Positions 41,203 through 49,445 are shown, counted from the stretch's first letter. The stretch: DNA of 64,000 nucleotides from JAICXG01 sp036825615 (GCA_036825615.1 DAISXY010000015.1:1-64000), one strand, 5' to 3'. The notes: generated from the letters alone by a model not told the origin. Program-made: numbers and translations.

Positions 41203-41386
41203 AGAGATACGTTCAATAGCATAACAACATATACATAGTCGCTCCCGCCACTTGTGTTACCTTTTCGCTGGCAGGAGAGGATAAAAACCGAGTTATTATC
41301 GGTTGAGAACAATCTCCCGCTTTTAACGGCTGAAGACACTTACGAGCTAAACGGTCTTCACCCTGTCAATCTTCGGACCCCCGCAA

Positions 41387-41590
41387 ATGAACCACTTTAT
41401 GAAAACAACAAACAACAACCACATGACCCTCTATCGTGATCCGCAACCGGTCCCGACGTTGCTTCAACTCGGTCGCGCCTATAGCAAACAGGCGAGCCGC
41501 AACTTCGTCCGGGATGGTATCCTGCTCGCGGTTTTTGGAGCGCTTTCTGCCTGGGCAATCATTCATGCCATTCAAGCGATGGCAGGATGA
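41387..41590 (+). CDS. Small single-span membrane protein
   Basis: A 67-residue frame with a polar N-terminus (MTLYRDPQPVPTLLQLGRAY) and a single C-terminal helix (GILLAVFGALSAWAIIHAIQ). The start may be ATG 41387, 41399 or 41423. A hairpin (AACCGA-N7-TCGGTT, 41286-41304) lies in the AT-rich leader. It resembles the other tiny membrane genes of this region. Family unknown. Confidence 0.45.
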   Translation: MNHFMKTTNNNHMTLYRDPQPVPTLLQLGRAYSKQASRNFVRDGILLAVFGALSAWAIIHAIQAMAG

Positions 41591-41688
41591 TATAGCTGGA
41601 AGGGCGGAGCGCCAGCGTTCAGCGCCCAACGTTAGCCGCGCGATCGCCTTCTCGTGCGACGGGACAAAAATGTTCCACTCAAAATCGC

Positions 41689-42594
41689 CTAGCTGCTCGC
41701 GAAAATGTTCGCGTATGCGTGCTGTGTGATTGCGATCGCGGCGGGATGTTTAAGCAGCCGTTCGGCCGTGATCGCGTAGAACTCACTTCCGCAATCCTCC
41801 ACCTTTGCGATGACGCGAAGGTTATAATGCTTGAGTGCAGCGCGATCGATCACGGTGTGCACGACGGTGAAACCTCGCCCGCCCGAAGAACAAACTTCCA
41901 TCAGCGCGGAGTCCTCGAATTCACCCACGAGCTGGGGGCGAATCTCATGTTTATCGAACCATGTCTCAAGGGCGGCGCGCATACCCATGTTCGTGGCCGG
42001 GAGGAGCGCGGGCGCACCATCGAGTGATTGAGGGAAGTTACGACGCAGCTTTGCCGCGAGCGCCGGGGCCGCGCAAAAGGTGAGGCCAGACCGGCCCAGC
42101 CGGTGATTGAAAGTTTTTGCTTTAAGCGTGCTCGATGCCGGTTCGTCGGCCAGGACAATGTCAAGCCGATGCGCCTGCAAGTGATTAACCAGGCTGCCAA
42201 TCTCGCCCTCCCGGCAAATCACGTGAATGGGTTCGTTTGACCGGAAAGCCGCTCGAAGAATTTGAAAGGCGATTAGCTTCGGGAAAGCATCCGTCAATCC
42301 AATGTTAAGCCTCATCGGATGTTTGCCCGGCCGCTGCTTGATGACACTCATTAATTCCCGCCCAGCAGCGAAGATTTCGTCGGCGTAGCTGAGCACCAGT
42401 TGACCAGCGTCGGTCAGGACCAGATTGCGGCCACTGCGTCGGAAGAGTTTTTGACCCAGGGACTCCTCGAGCAGACGCAGTTGCGCGCTGATCGAGGGCT
42501 GCGACACATGCAATTCTTCGGCCGCTTTCCGCACACCGCCTTTGCGTGCCACCGTCCAAAAGTAACGCAGATGATGGTAATTCAGCCACTCCAT
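41689..42594 (-). CDS. NhaR-like LysR-family regulator, paralogue 2
   Basis: The product has 301 residues. The HTH part (YHHLRYFWTVARKGGVRKAA, EELHVSQPSISAQLRLLEES) is nearly identical to paralogue 1, as is the effector core (LNIGLTDAFPKLIAFQIL, LDIVLADEPASSTLKAKTFN). The C-termini diverge more. The pair probably arose by duplication of a regulator plus its control region, since both are preceded by the same 28-bp element at nearly the same distance (26 bases here). Confidence 0.88.
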   Translation of the reverse strand: MEWLNYHHLRYFWTVARKGGVRKAAEELHVSQPSISAQLRLLEESLGQKLFRRSGRNLVLTDAGQLVLSYADEIFAAGRELMSVIKQRPGKHPMRLNIGLTDAFPKLIAFQILRAAFRSNEPIHVICREGEIGSLVNHLQAHRLDIVLADEPASSTLKAKTFNHRLGRSGLTFCAAPALAAKLRRNFPQSLDGAPALLPATNMGMRAALETWFDKHEIRPQLVGEFEDSALMEVCSSGGRGFTVVHTVIDRAALKHYNLRVIAKVEDCGSEFYAITAERLLKHPAAIAITQHAYANIFASS

Positions 42595-42620
42595 ACCTGT
42601 GAAATTAGATAATCAGAAGT

Positions 42621-42648
42621 TATCAGTCCAATTGAATATGAGTCGTAG
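42621..42648. promoter_or_regulatory. 28-bp direct-repeat element, copy B
   Basis: TATCAGTC-N8-TATGAGTC followed by GTAG: the clearest direct repeat of the five copies. It lies between LysR paralogue 2 and the divergent Rnk-like gene. Confidence 0.7.
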
Positions 42649-42772
42649 TTTTTAGCTCGAGAGGGGTGGATGTTTGCGACCTGTGCTGACGAAGCGTCCA
42701 ATCCACCGGAGCACGCCTCCGCTTCACCTCACGATCTTCCCTGTGCCACTCGAAACCTGATGAATCACTGAC

Positions 42773-43222
42773 ATGAATGCCTATACCAATTCCAAGATTT
42801 CAACCCCTGAAGAAAAATCGCGGGCGGTTGTCACGGCGGCAGACCACCGCGAGCTGAGCGCCGCCATTGTCGCAGCGAAAAAGCTGGCTGTATATGCGGA
42901 CCAATTGCCGTTATTACAAGAGAAGCTTTCTCGCGCGCTCGTTTCGCTTCCCGGTGAAGTTCCACCTGATGTGATTACCATGTACAGCCGGGCAGAATTG
43001 TATGACCTTGAGAGCGACGAGCGGCTGAACTTGATGCCGGTTTTTCCGATTGATGCAAGTCTCGAACAAGGCCGCGTCTCTGTTTTTCACCCTTTGGGAG
43101 CCGCGATGCTCGGCCGCCGCGTCGGCGATCACTTCGCCTGGAACGTTCCTTACGGTGTCCGGCAATTTGAAGTTACAGCCCTCGACTTCCAACCTGAAGC
43201 TGTCTTGGCAAAGGCAGCGTAA
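42773..43222 (+). CDS. Rnk/GreA-C-terminal-domain protein
   Basis: The product has 149 residues. The N-terminal half is helical (HRELSAAIVAAKKLAVYADQ, LPLLQEKLSRAL). The C-terminal ~75 residues are the FKBP-like GreA/GreB C domain as in Rnk: VITMYSRAELYDLESDERLN, LMPVFPIDASLEQGRVSVFH, PLGAAMLGRRVGDHFAWNVP. Rnk-type proteins bind RNA polymerase and affect growth and stress transcription. It is divergent from LysR paralogue 2, sharing the 28-bp element. Confidence 0.85.
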   Translation: MNAYTNSKISTPEEKSRAVVTAADHRELSAAIVAAKKLAVYADQLPLLQEKLSRALVSLPGEVPPDVITMYSRAELYDLESDERLNLMPVFPIDASLEQGRVSVFHPLGAAMLGRRVGDHFAWNVPYGVRQFEVTALDFQPEAVLAKAA

Positions 43223-43276
43223 CTCTCGAAGCTCCAGCGACGGGTGCTTTGCAGTTCAGTACTGATAGCCTCAGTT

Positions 43277-43304
43277 GATCTGACTCATTGGATATGAGTC
43301 TTAG
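43277..43304 (+). promoter_or_regulatory. 28-bp direct-repeat element, copy E
   Basis: GATCTGAC-N8-TATGAGTC followed by TTAG. It ends 53 bases before the ATG of the small membrane protein at 43358. The right half is identical to copy B. Confidence 0.6.
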
Positions 43305-43357
43305 TCCGGTCGGAAGAAAGGGGTTACCTTTCAGTGTCGCGAATTGCGATACACAAT

Positions 43358-43531
43358 ATGAATCCATTATTCGATATAGCTGTAATCTTAGTCATGCTCC
43401 TGTTCGTCGTCGCCGGAGCAAAACTTACTGCCAGAACCTTTACTTACGCTGCGTCGCTCCTGCGATCGTTTCGGCGAGCGGCCTCGAATTCCACCGGCGC
43501 AAGCCAGGGAATAGAGGCCGAAATTGCTTAG
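43358..43531 (+). CDS. Small single-span membrane protein (57 aa)
   Basis: ATG 43358 opens MNPLFDIAVILVMLLFVVAG, one hydrophobic helix, then a basic Ser/Arg-rich tail (AASLLRSFRRAASNSTGAS). A GTG at 43334 is an in-frame alternative with AAGGGG about 12 bases upstream. Element E upstream and similarity of layout to the 38-residue protein at 16176 support it. Function unknown. Confidence 0.5.
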   Translation: MNPLFDIAVILVMLLFVVAGAKLTARTFTYAASLLRSFRRAASNSTGASQGIEAEIA

Positions 43532-43557
43532 GCCGCGAGCAGAAAGCGAGTTGTTCG

Positions 43558-43782
43558 ATGGCATTGCGCTTTATCGTTTCAGGTCCTGACTTCTCGTCAA
43601 TGTACGCGTCCGACCTCGTTCTGCTTCTCATCTTAGTTATCGGTTTATCAGGGCTGAACGCCCTCGGTTTGCAGGTGAGTCGTCAGCGGAATCGAGTCGA
43701 TAAACGAAATCGAGCGGCACGCTCCCGTCTCATCGCGGCTGCGCAAAAAGGGCCCTGGAGCCTAGGGGATTCGAACCCCTGA
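43558..43782 (+). CDS. Possible small membrane protein running into the tRNA
   Basis: ATG 43558 (or ATG 43600) leads to a helix (DLVLLLILVIGLSGLNALGL) and a strongly basic tail (QRNRVDKRNRAARSRL). The frame ends inside the tRNA-Ala gene on the other strand, so its last ~10 residues (PWSLGDSNP) are tRNA-derived. A real gene is possible, but the overlap weakens the case. Confidence 0.3.
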   Translation: MALRFIVSGPDFSSMYASDLVLLLILVIGLSGLNALGLQVSRQRNRVDKRNRAARSRLIAAAQKGPWSLGDSNP

Positions 43783-43828
43783 CCTCCTCAATGCCATTGA
43801 GGCGCTCTACCAACTGAGCTAAGACCCC
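43756..43828 (-). tRNA. tRNA-Ala (anticodon GGC)
   Basis: Read on the minus strand: acceptor GGGGTCT pairs with AGGCTCC (two G-U pairs), D-arm GCTCAGTTGGTAGAGC, anticodon stem CCTCA/TGAGG with loop ATGGCAT giving anticodon GGC, and T-arm AGGGG-TTCGAAT-CCCCT. The discriminator is A; CCA is not encoded. All canonical invariant bases are present. Confidence 0.95.
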
Positions 43829-43899
43829 GGAAGAATTGCCGATTTTCGACTGCGGAAGGATGATTTGCAACGGCGAAATGCCGCGCGCAGCACCTTTGC

Positions 43900-44709
43900 C
43901 TAACGACCAGTCACGGTGATCTTTTCCTTGTCGGCCAGAGCGATGAGGGCGGCTTTCTCGAGCAACAGGGTGCGCCCGGCTTCGACCGCGATGACCCGGA
44001 TTTTCGCTGCACGCGCGACGCGCAACGTTTCGGTCCCGATCACCGGCACATCGAAGCGCATGTCCTGACCCGGTTTGGTCACCTTGATCACGATCGCGTT
44101 CTTTTTCCCTAACGAACCCCCGCGCGCAATCGCTTCGTTCGTGCCCTCGAAAGCCTCGACCGCAAGGACGGTGCCGTTTTTTACCACGATCGTCTGACCG
44201 ACATTGAGGCCGCTGAGTTGTTTCGCGATGGCAAAACCAAAATCGATGTCGGCCGCTTCTCGCTCCTTCAACTTCGGGCCGGCGATGTGGCCCGTGGGCG
44301 CGAGAAGATGGTCAAGAAATGTCGTCGCCGGGAGGAGTTCGACGCCGATCTCGGCCAGTTGGTCGGCAATGGCGCGGAAGATCGATTCGGCATTGCGTTC
44401 CTTCAGGCGGGCGAGGAGGAACATGGCTTTGAAATCGGGGCGCAGGCTAAAGAGATTGCCGGGCGCGATCTGGCCGGCCATGATCGCATGTCGCAGACTC
44501 GCGCCTTGGAAAAATTTCAGCAGCCGGCTGAGCTGCCCCACCCGGAGCCACTCGATCTCGTCCGCTCGATTGCTGATCTCGGGAGCGGTTTCGTTTGTAA
44601 ACGCAGCGACGACGAGACGCTTCACGCCCGCGACCCGCGCGGCATCCGCGAGGAGCAGCGGGTAAACGCCGCTGCCGGCAATGATTCCGAGCGTGTCGGG
44701 CGCGTCCAT
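43900..44709 (-). CDS. lpxI: UDP-2,3-diacylglucosamine pyrophosphatase LpxI
   Basis: The product has 269 residues from ATG 44709. LGIIAGSGVYPLLLADAARV, then HAIMAGQIAPGNLF, EIGVELLPATTFLDHLLAP and FGFAIAKQLSGLNVGQTIVV, VVKNGTVLAVEAFEGTNEAI are the LpxI (DUF1009) blocks. It hydrolyses UDP-2,3-diacylglucosamine to lipid X in lipid A synthesis, replacing LpxH. It implies an LPS outer membrane. The stop codon TAG lies within a GCCTAACGA site. It follows atpC closely and may be read through from the atp genes. Confidence 0.92.
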   Translation of the reverse strand: MDAPDTLGIIAGSGVYPLLLADAARVAGVKRLVVAAFTNETAPEISNRADEIEWLRVGQLSRLLKFFQGASLRHAIMAGQIAPGNLFSLRPDFKAMFLLARLKERNAESIFRAIADQLAEIGVELLPATTFLDHLLAPTGHIAGPKLKEREAADIDFGFAIAKQLSGLNVGQTIVVKNGTVLAVEAFEGTNEAIARGGSLGKKNAIVIKVTKPGQDMRFDVPVIGTETLRVARAAKIRVIAVEAGRTLLLEKAALIALADKEKITVTGR

Positions 44710-44769
44710 CTTCGCGACAGGGTCCAAGCTTGCGACGTGAGGCAGCTCCGGCGCAAGCCGGAACCTCGA

Positions 44770-45180
44770 CTAACGACGATGACGGCGCTTGACGTGCAAT
44801 TGCGCGAGCGCCTTTTGCAGCGCGGCCTGGACCGCCGCAACTTCCTCCGATCCGAGATCGCCTTCCATGGCCGCTTTCGCGCGCTCGACTGCGGCTTCGG
44901 CTGCGCTCTCATCGATTGCAGTCCATTCCAGCGCCATGTCGGTCAGGACGGAAATCGCGTCGCTGGTGATCTCAGCAAAACCCTCTCCAACGGCGAGCGA
45001 GGTTTCGCGACCTTGCTTCAAGACCCGTAGCTCGCCCGGCTTCAGCGTCGTGAGCAGCGGTACGTGGTTTGGATAGACGCCGAGTTCGCCGTCGGTTCCG
45101 GGGAGGACGACCAACTCGACATCTTCGGAGTAGGCTTTGGCTTCCGGGGTGACAATCTCGAGCCGAAGGGTGCGAGCCAT
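44770..45180 (-). CDS. atpC: ATP synthase F1 epsilon subunit
   Basis: The product has 136 residues. LRLEIVTPEAKAYSEDVELV, VLPGTDGELGVYPNHVPLLT and the helical C-terminus (ESAAEAAVERAKAAMEGDLG) are typical. It couples rotation in the F1 stalk and regulates ATP hydrolysis. It follows atpD by two bases. Confidence 0.96.
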   Translation of the reverse strand: MARTLRLEIVTPEAKAYSEDVELVVLPGTDGELGVYPNHVPLLTTLKPGELRVLKQGRETSLAVGEGFAEITSDAISVLTDMALEWTAIDESAAEAAVERAKAAMEGDLGSEEVAAVQAALQKALAQLHVKRRHRR

Positions 45181-45182
45181 GG

Positions 45183-46589
45183 CTATTCCTTGATCATGTC
45201 AATGCCGCCCTTCATGTAGAAATTCTGCTCCGGCACGTCGTCGTGTTTGCCGTCGAGAATTTCCTTAAAGCCGCGAACGGTTTCCGCAATCGTCACATAT
45301 TGCCCGGCTGTGCCGGTGAAGACCTCAGCGACATGGAAGGGCTGGCTGAGGAAGCGTTGGATTTTGCGCGCACGGAAAACGGTGAGCTTGTCTTCCGGCG
45401 ACAATTCGTCCATGCCGAGGATGGCGATGATGTCCTGCAAATCCTTGTAACGTTGGAGCACCTTCTGCACGCCGCGGGCGACGTTGTAATGCTCTTCGCC
45501 CACGATCTCGGGCGCGAGCGACTTCGAGGTCGAAGCGAGCGGATCAACCGCCGGGTAAATCCCCAGCTCCGCGATCGAGCGCTCGAGCACGATCGTGGAA
45601 TCGAGATGCGCGAACGTGTTCGCTGGAGCCGGGTCGGTCAGGTCGTCTGCCGGGACGTAGACCGCCTGGAAGCTCGTGATTGATCCCTTGTTTGTGGAAG
45701 TGATTCGTTCCTGCAAATCGCCCATCTCGGCCGCGAGCGTAGGCTGATAACCGACCGCGCTCGGGGTTCGGCCTAACAATGCTGAAACTTCCGAGCCGGC
45801 CTGGGAGAAACGAAAGATGTTGTCGATAAAAAGGAGCACGTCCTGGTTGCGTTCGTCGCGGAAGTATTCCGTCATCGCGAGCGCGCTGAGCGCGACCCGA
45901 AGACGGGCACCCGGCGGTTCATTCATCTGCCCGTAAACGAGCGCGACCTTCGATTTACTCAAATCCTTCTGGTCGATCACGCCGGCCTCGCTCATTTCGG
46001 TATAAAGATCATTGCCTTCGCGCGTCCGCTCGCCTACCCCGGCGAAAACCGAGAACCCGCCGTGGCCCTTGGCGATGTTGTTGATCAGCTCCATGATCAC
46101 GACCGTTTTGCCGACGCCAGCGCCACCGAAAGCGCCGACTTTGCCGCCCTTCGAAAAGGGGCAAATCAGGTCGATGACCTTGATGCCGGTTTCGAGAATT
46201 TGCGCCTTCGTATCCTGGTCGGTGAGGGCGGGAGCGGGGCGGTGAATCGGGTAACGCTTCGTGAATTGCACCGGGCCACGACTGTCGACCGGTTCGCCGG
46301 TGACGTTAAAAACGCGGCCGAGCGTTCCCTCGCCTACCGGCACGGTAATCGGACCGCCCATGTCTTTGACTTTCATCCCGCGCTTCAGCCCTTCGGTCGA
46401 AGACATGGCAATGGAGCGGACCCAACTTTCGCCGAGGTGGTGCTGTACTTCGAGCGTGAGCCTGGTCGGGTTGCCGTTCACTTCATACTCGATCTCGAGC
46501 GCGTTATAGATGCCGGGCAGACCGCCGGCATCGGCGAAATCAACGTCCACCACGGGACCGATCACTTGGACAATGGTACCAGTATTCAT
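45183..46589 (-). CDS. atpD: ATP synthase F1 beta subunit
   Basis: The product has 468 residues from ATG 46589 (MNTGTIVQVIGPVVDVDFAD). The P-loop is GGAGVGKTVVIMELI and the catalytic region GVGERTREGNDLYTEM; ALSALAMTEYFRDE and LLFIDNIFRFSQAGSEVSAL follow. It is the catalytic ATP-forming subunit. Unusually, it is cut off from atpG upstream by about 2.9 kb of opposite-strand genes, so atpDC needs its own promoter in 46590-46799. Confidence 0.97.
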   Translation of the reverse strand: MNTGTIVQVIGPVVDVDFADAGGLPGIYNALEIEYEVNGNPTRLTLEVQHHLGESWVRSIAMSSTEGLKRGMKVKDMGGPITVPVGEGTLGRVFNVTGEPVDSRGPVQFTKRYPIHRPAPALTDQDTKAQILETGIKVIDLICPFSKGGKVGAFGGAGVGKTVVIMELINNIAKGHGGFSVFAGVGERTREGNDLYTEMSEAGVIDQKDLSKSKVALVYGQMNEPPGARLRVALSALAMTEYFRDERNQDVLLFIDNIFRFSQAGSEVSALLGRTPSAVGYQPTLAAEMGDLQERITSTNKGSITSFQAVYVPADDLTDPAPANTFAHLDSTIVLERSIAELGIYPAVDPLASTSKSLAPEIVGEEHYNVARGVQKVLQRYKDLQDIIAILGMDELSPEDKLTVFRARKIQRFLSQPFHVAEVFTGTAGQYVTIAETVRGFKEILDGKHDDVPEQNFYMKGGIDMIKE

Positions 46590-46799
46590 AAAAAGGAGAA
46601 CCGGCGGGGCGCTTGCCCGGCGCACGGGAGCCCCAAGGTAGCGAAGTTGGACGCGTGGACAAGGGCAGCGGGAAGAATTTTCGAGACGGAATGTGAATCA
46701 CTATTAGAAGCCGCAACCGCCTAACGGTTCGCGGACTTTCGGCGATAGAGCCGGAGTTGAAACTTGACTTTGCCCCTGCGGGCCTGTTCGAATCGCGCC

Positions 46800-48188
46800 A
46801 TGATGCGGCGTTGCTTTGCAGGTCTATTATTCGCCTGTGGCGGGCTGGCGCTTGGATTGACGCCAGCTTTTGCCACAGAATGGCTGACGTTTGGGTTTAA
46901 CCTTGAGCGAACGGGAGAGAATCCCTTCGAAACCGTGCTGACACCAGCGACCGTGGGCGGTCTCCACAAGGTGTGGAGTTTCAATCTCCGGGCCGTGACA
47001 ATCATGCAACCGGTGTTGGCCGAGAATGTCCTCGTCCAAGGCTCATCCAAGACGCTGGTCTTCATGGGCACCGAGCACGGGGATCTCTATGCGATTGATG
47101 CCGACACTGGGACGCTGGTCTGGCAGCGCAATCTGGGATCACAAGACACAAATTGCAGCGACATACCAGATACGATCTTCGGCATCAGCGGCTCGCCCGC
47201 AATCGACCGGCCGGGCAATCGGCTCTATGTGGTCGGTGGCGACGGGATGATGTACAGCCTCGACCTGGCAACGGGCGCGACATTGCCGGGCTGGCCGGTT
47301 GTTATCACGGCGGATCCGGCGCATGAGCACACCTACGGCGCGGTGACCTTGACGCGTCGATACGCCTACGCGGAACTGGCCAGCTACTGCGACATTACGC
47401 CTTATCATGGCGGCGTAGTCGCGGTGGATCTGCGGAGCCTCCAAACCCGCACGTTCTTTCCTGGCGGGCCTCGAGTGAACGGAGGCGGAATTTGGGGCCC
47501 CGGCGGAGTTTCAGTCGATTCGGTGACGAGGCATGTCTTCACGGCCACCGGCAATGCATTGCGCGATCCGGAATATTACCGCTACTGCGAAAATGTGGTG
47601 GAGCTCTCGGCTACACTCGACGTGCTCGGATCCAACTACCCGGGGTTGGTCGGTCTTGATGTCGATTTCGGGGCAACGCCCATTTTGTATCAGCCTCCGG
47701 GTTGCGCGCCGATGGTGGCGGCGAAAAACAAAACCGGGGTTCTGGTTACATATGAACGGGGCGACCTCTCCAGCGGGCCTTTTCAGCGCCTTCAGGTTGC
47801 CAGCCAGAGCGACTGGCAATTCAACGGAATTCCCGCCTGGTCGGATGCGACGCATTTGCTTTACATCGGCAATTCCTCGGATTCGGGAATCTTCAAGCAC
47901 GGGATGGTCGCTCTCGCGGTGGACACAAACTGCCAGCTTCAGCTTGCGTGGCAGACCACGGTCGGGCCGAATTTTAGCTCCGTCTCGCCACCAACCGTCG
48001 CTGGTGGGGTGGTCTATTATGGTGACGGCTTTGGCAATCAGCTATTCGCCTTTGATGCAGTTGACGGCGATCAGCTTTGGTCGAGCGGAACGACGATCCA
48101 AGGCCCGATCTTTGGCGCGCCCGTTGTAGTGAATGGACGGGTCTATGTCGGCGCCTGGGACAAGAAGCTCTACTGCTTTGGGCTGTAG
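46800..48188 (+). CDS. Secreted PQQ-like beta-propeller protein
   Basis: The product has 462 residues from ATG 46800; a signal peptide (CFAGLLFACGGLALGLTPAF) follows. Repeats such as GDLYAIDADTGTLVWQRNL, MMYSLDLATGATLPGWPV and NQLFAFDAVDGDQLWSSG match the eight-bladed PQQ/quinoprotein propeller. Residues for PQQ and Ca2+ binding cannot be confirmed, so it may be a non-enzymatic propeller. It lies on the opposite strand inside the split atp operon. Function unknown. Confidence 0.82.
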   Translation: MMRRCFAGLLFACGGLALGLTPAFATEWLTFGFNLERTGENPFETVLTPATVGGLHKVWSFNLRAVTIMQPVLAENVLVQGSSKTLVFMGTEHGDLYAIDADTGTLVWQRNLGSQDTNCSDIPDTIFGISGSPAIDRPGNRLYVVGGDGMMYSLDLATGATLPGWPVVITADPAHEHTYGAVTLTRRYAYAELASYCDITPYHGGVVAVDLRSLQTRTFFPGGPRVNGGGIWGPGGVSVDSVTRHVFTATGNALRDPEYYRYCENVVELSATLDVLGSNYPGLVGLDVDFGATPILYQPPGCAPMVAAKNKTGVLVTYERGDLSSGPFQRLQVASQSDWQFNGIPAWSDATHLLYIGNSSDSGIFKHGMVALAVDTNCQLQLAWQTTVGPNFSSVSPPTVAGGVVYYGDGFGNQLFAFDAVDGDQLWSSGTTIQGPIFGAPVVVNGRVYVGAWDKKLYCFGL

Positions 48189-48453
48189 CCCTCCTGGCAA
48201 CCCCCGACAAACACGGTTGACGCTTATTCGCGCGCATTGATTTGCTCCCGCCGGAAAAATTGGCTTGCCTGAGCAAGGGCAGTGCCAACAGCAGAGCTAA
48301 AAAGTTGTCCGGGAGCACACAACACGCATCTTCGTGCGTACGGGGCGGCGTCTTCCCTCTGGAAATCGGCGCCTGTCCCCTCTTCACGGCAGACGCGCGG
48401 CCAAGGCAGAATTCTTTCTGGCACAAGAATTTTCTAGACAATGCGAGTCATTT

Positions 48454-48807
48454 ATGAGAATTATGGTTTTCATGAAAGAAGACAGCCTGAGCCGATCCGG
48501 GTCACGCTCTCTCACGAAACCATCTCCCCGGTTGGCCCGCGTCCAGCGCGTCTTTTCAAGCCTCTTCCTGGGCTTGGCGTTCGTTTTTCTCGCCGCTTTT
48601 GCGCAGCCCGCGGCCGCAGCATCCGAAGGGAAGACAACTGCAGCCGACTCCGCAAAGCATGCAACTTTCGTGGCTGTTTTTCGTAGCCCTGCAAACGCCG
48701 AGGCGCTGTGTCCGCTCATTGGGGTTGCTGTGGCAGTGGCTCTTACGCATCTGCTGCAGAGGAGACGGACTGCCCAGGTCCGCGCTTCGAGATCGACAGA
48801 GAATTGA
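48454..48807 (+). CDS. Small exported protein with C-terminal sorting-like tail (1)
   Basis: The product has 117 residues from ATG 48454; ATG 48463 and 48472 are alternatives. A long basic n-region leads to VFSSLFLGLAFVFLAAFAQP, a signal peptide. The short mature part ends with EALCPLIGVAVAVALTHLLQ and then RRRTAQVRASRSTEN: a Pro-Ile-Gly motif, a hydrophobic helix and an Arg cluster. The tail is shared with the gene at 49118. The layout resembles PEP-CTERM-like sorting signals, but the motif differs. Function unknown. Confidence 0.6.
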   Translation: MRIMVFMKEDSLSRSGSRSLTKPSPRLARVQRVFSSLFLGLAFVFLAAFAQPAAAASEGKTTAADSAKHATFVAVFRSPANAEALCPLIGVAVAVALTHLLQRRRTAQVRASRSTEN

Positions 48808-48828
48808 CTTGAGTTGGTTGGATGAAGG

Positions 48829-48864
48829 CGGCCGCTCTCCAGCAGGAGGGCGGCCGATTCATTT
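48829..48864 (+). terminator. Rho-independent-type hairpin after small exported gene 1
   Basis: CGGCCGCTCTCC and GGAGGGCGGCCG pair around a 4-base loop, followed by ATTCATTTT. It ends 57 bases after the stop. The rest of the gap to 49117 shows another small hairpin (GTCTCA-TTTC-TGAGAC at 49033) and no gene. Confidence 0.75.
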
Positions 48865-49117
48865 TCCGGGGTGTGGCGAAAGCGCGGGTCGATTACCAAG
48901 GCTAAAGTGCTCCGCTCTCGCGGTCCTGGCACACCGGAGCCTGAGGTGTGCCAACCGCCTTCCACGGGCTCAATCTGATCCCTTCGCACCAGCAGGAGCT
49001 GATCGATGGAGCCAGCAGTGGAATGAGGTTGAGTCTCATTTCTGAGACAAAAACGCTTTTCGGCACCGAAAATTCTTGTCACCGCACGGCGTCTTCTTGT
49101 AAAAACACCAAAGCGCG

Positions 49118-49369
49118 ATGGAAAAGTTCCCTGTTTATCTTCTCAAGGTATTTCTCGCATCCGCGGTCTTGCTTCCAGGAAGCGCATTTGCGGTCGCGAA
49201 CGCGGGCGAGCAAGCAGCCAATGTGGTACGGATCTCGTCCATACTCCCGATCTCGCAGTTGGAGGCATTGTTTCCGGTGATCGGTTTGATTGTCGCGGTC
49301 TGTGCGACGCAACTGCTGCGCCGGAGAAAGATCGCTCAACTGCGCTCAGGCGCTTCCAGCACCCAGTAA
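49118..49369 (+). CDS. Small exported protein with C-terminal sorting-like tail (2)
   Basis: The product has 83 residues. FPVYLLKVFLASAVLLPGSA is the signal peptide. The mature part is short (NAGEQAANVVRISSILPISQ). The tail LEALFPVIGLIVAVCATQLL, then RRRKIAQLRSGASSTQ, matches gene 1: EALxPxIGxxVAV-x2-T-x-LL-x-RR-x2-AQ-x-R. The two are paralogous in their ends but not in the middle, as expected for a shared sorting signal. Function unknown. Confidence 0.65.
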   Translation: MEKFPVYLLKVFLASAVLLPGSAFAVANAGEQAANVVRISSILPISQLEALFPVIGLIVAVCATQLLRRRKIAQLRSGASSTQ

Positions 49370-49393
49370 GCTGGTCGAAACAGCTTTGGCTTG

Positions 49394-49430
49394 GCGGCCG
49401 CCCTCGCGAGGGGGCGGTCGTTTGCTTTTC
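49394..49430. terminator. Hairpin between small exported gene 2 and atpG
   Basis: GGCCGCCCTC-GCGA-GGGGGCGGTC followed by GTTTGCTTTT. It lies 25 bases after the exported protein's stop and 16 bases before the convergent atpG stop, and may serve transcripts from both sides. Confidence 0.75.
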
Positions 49431-49445
49431 GGCGCTGTGAGTTGT

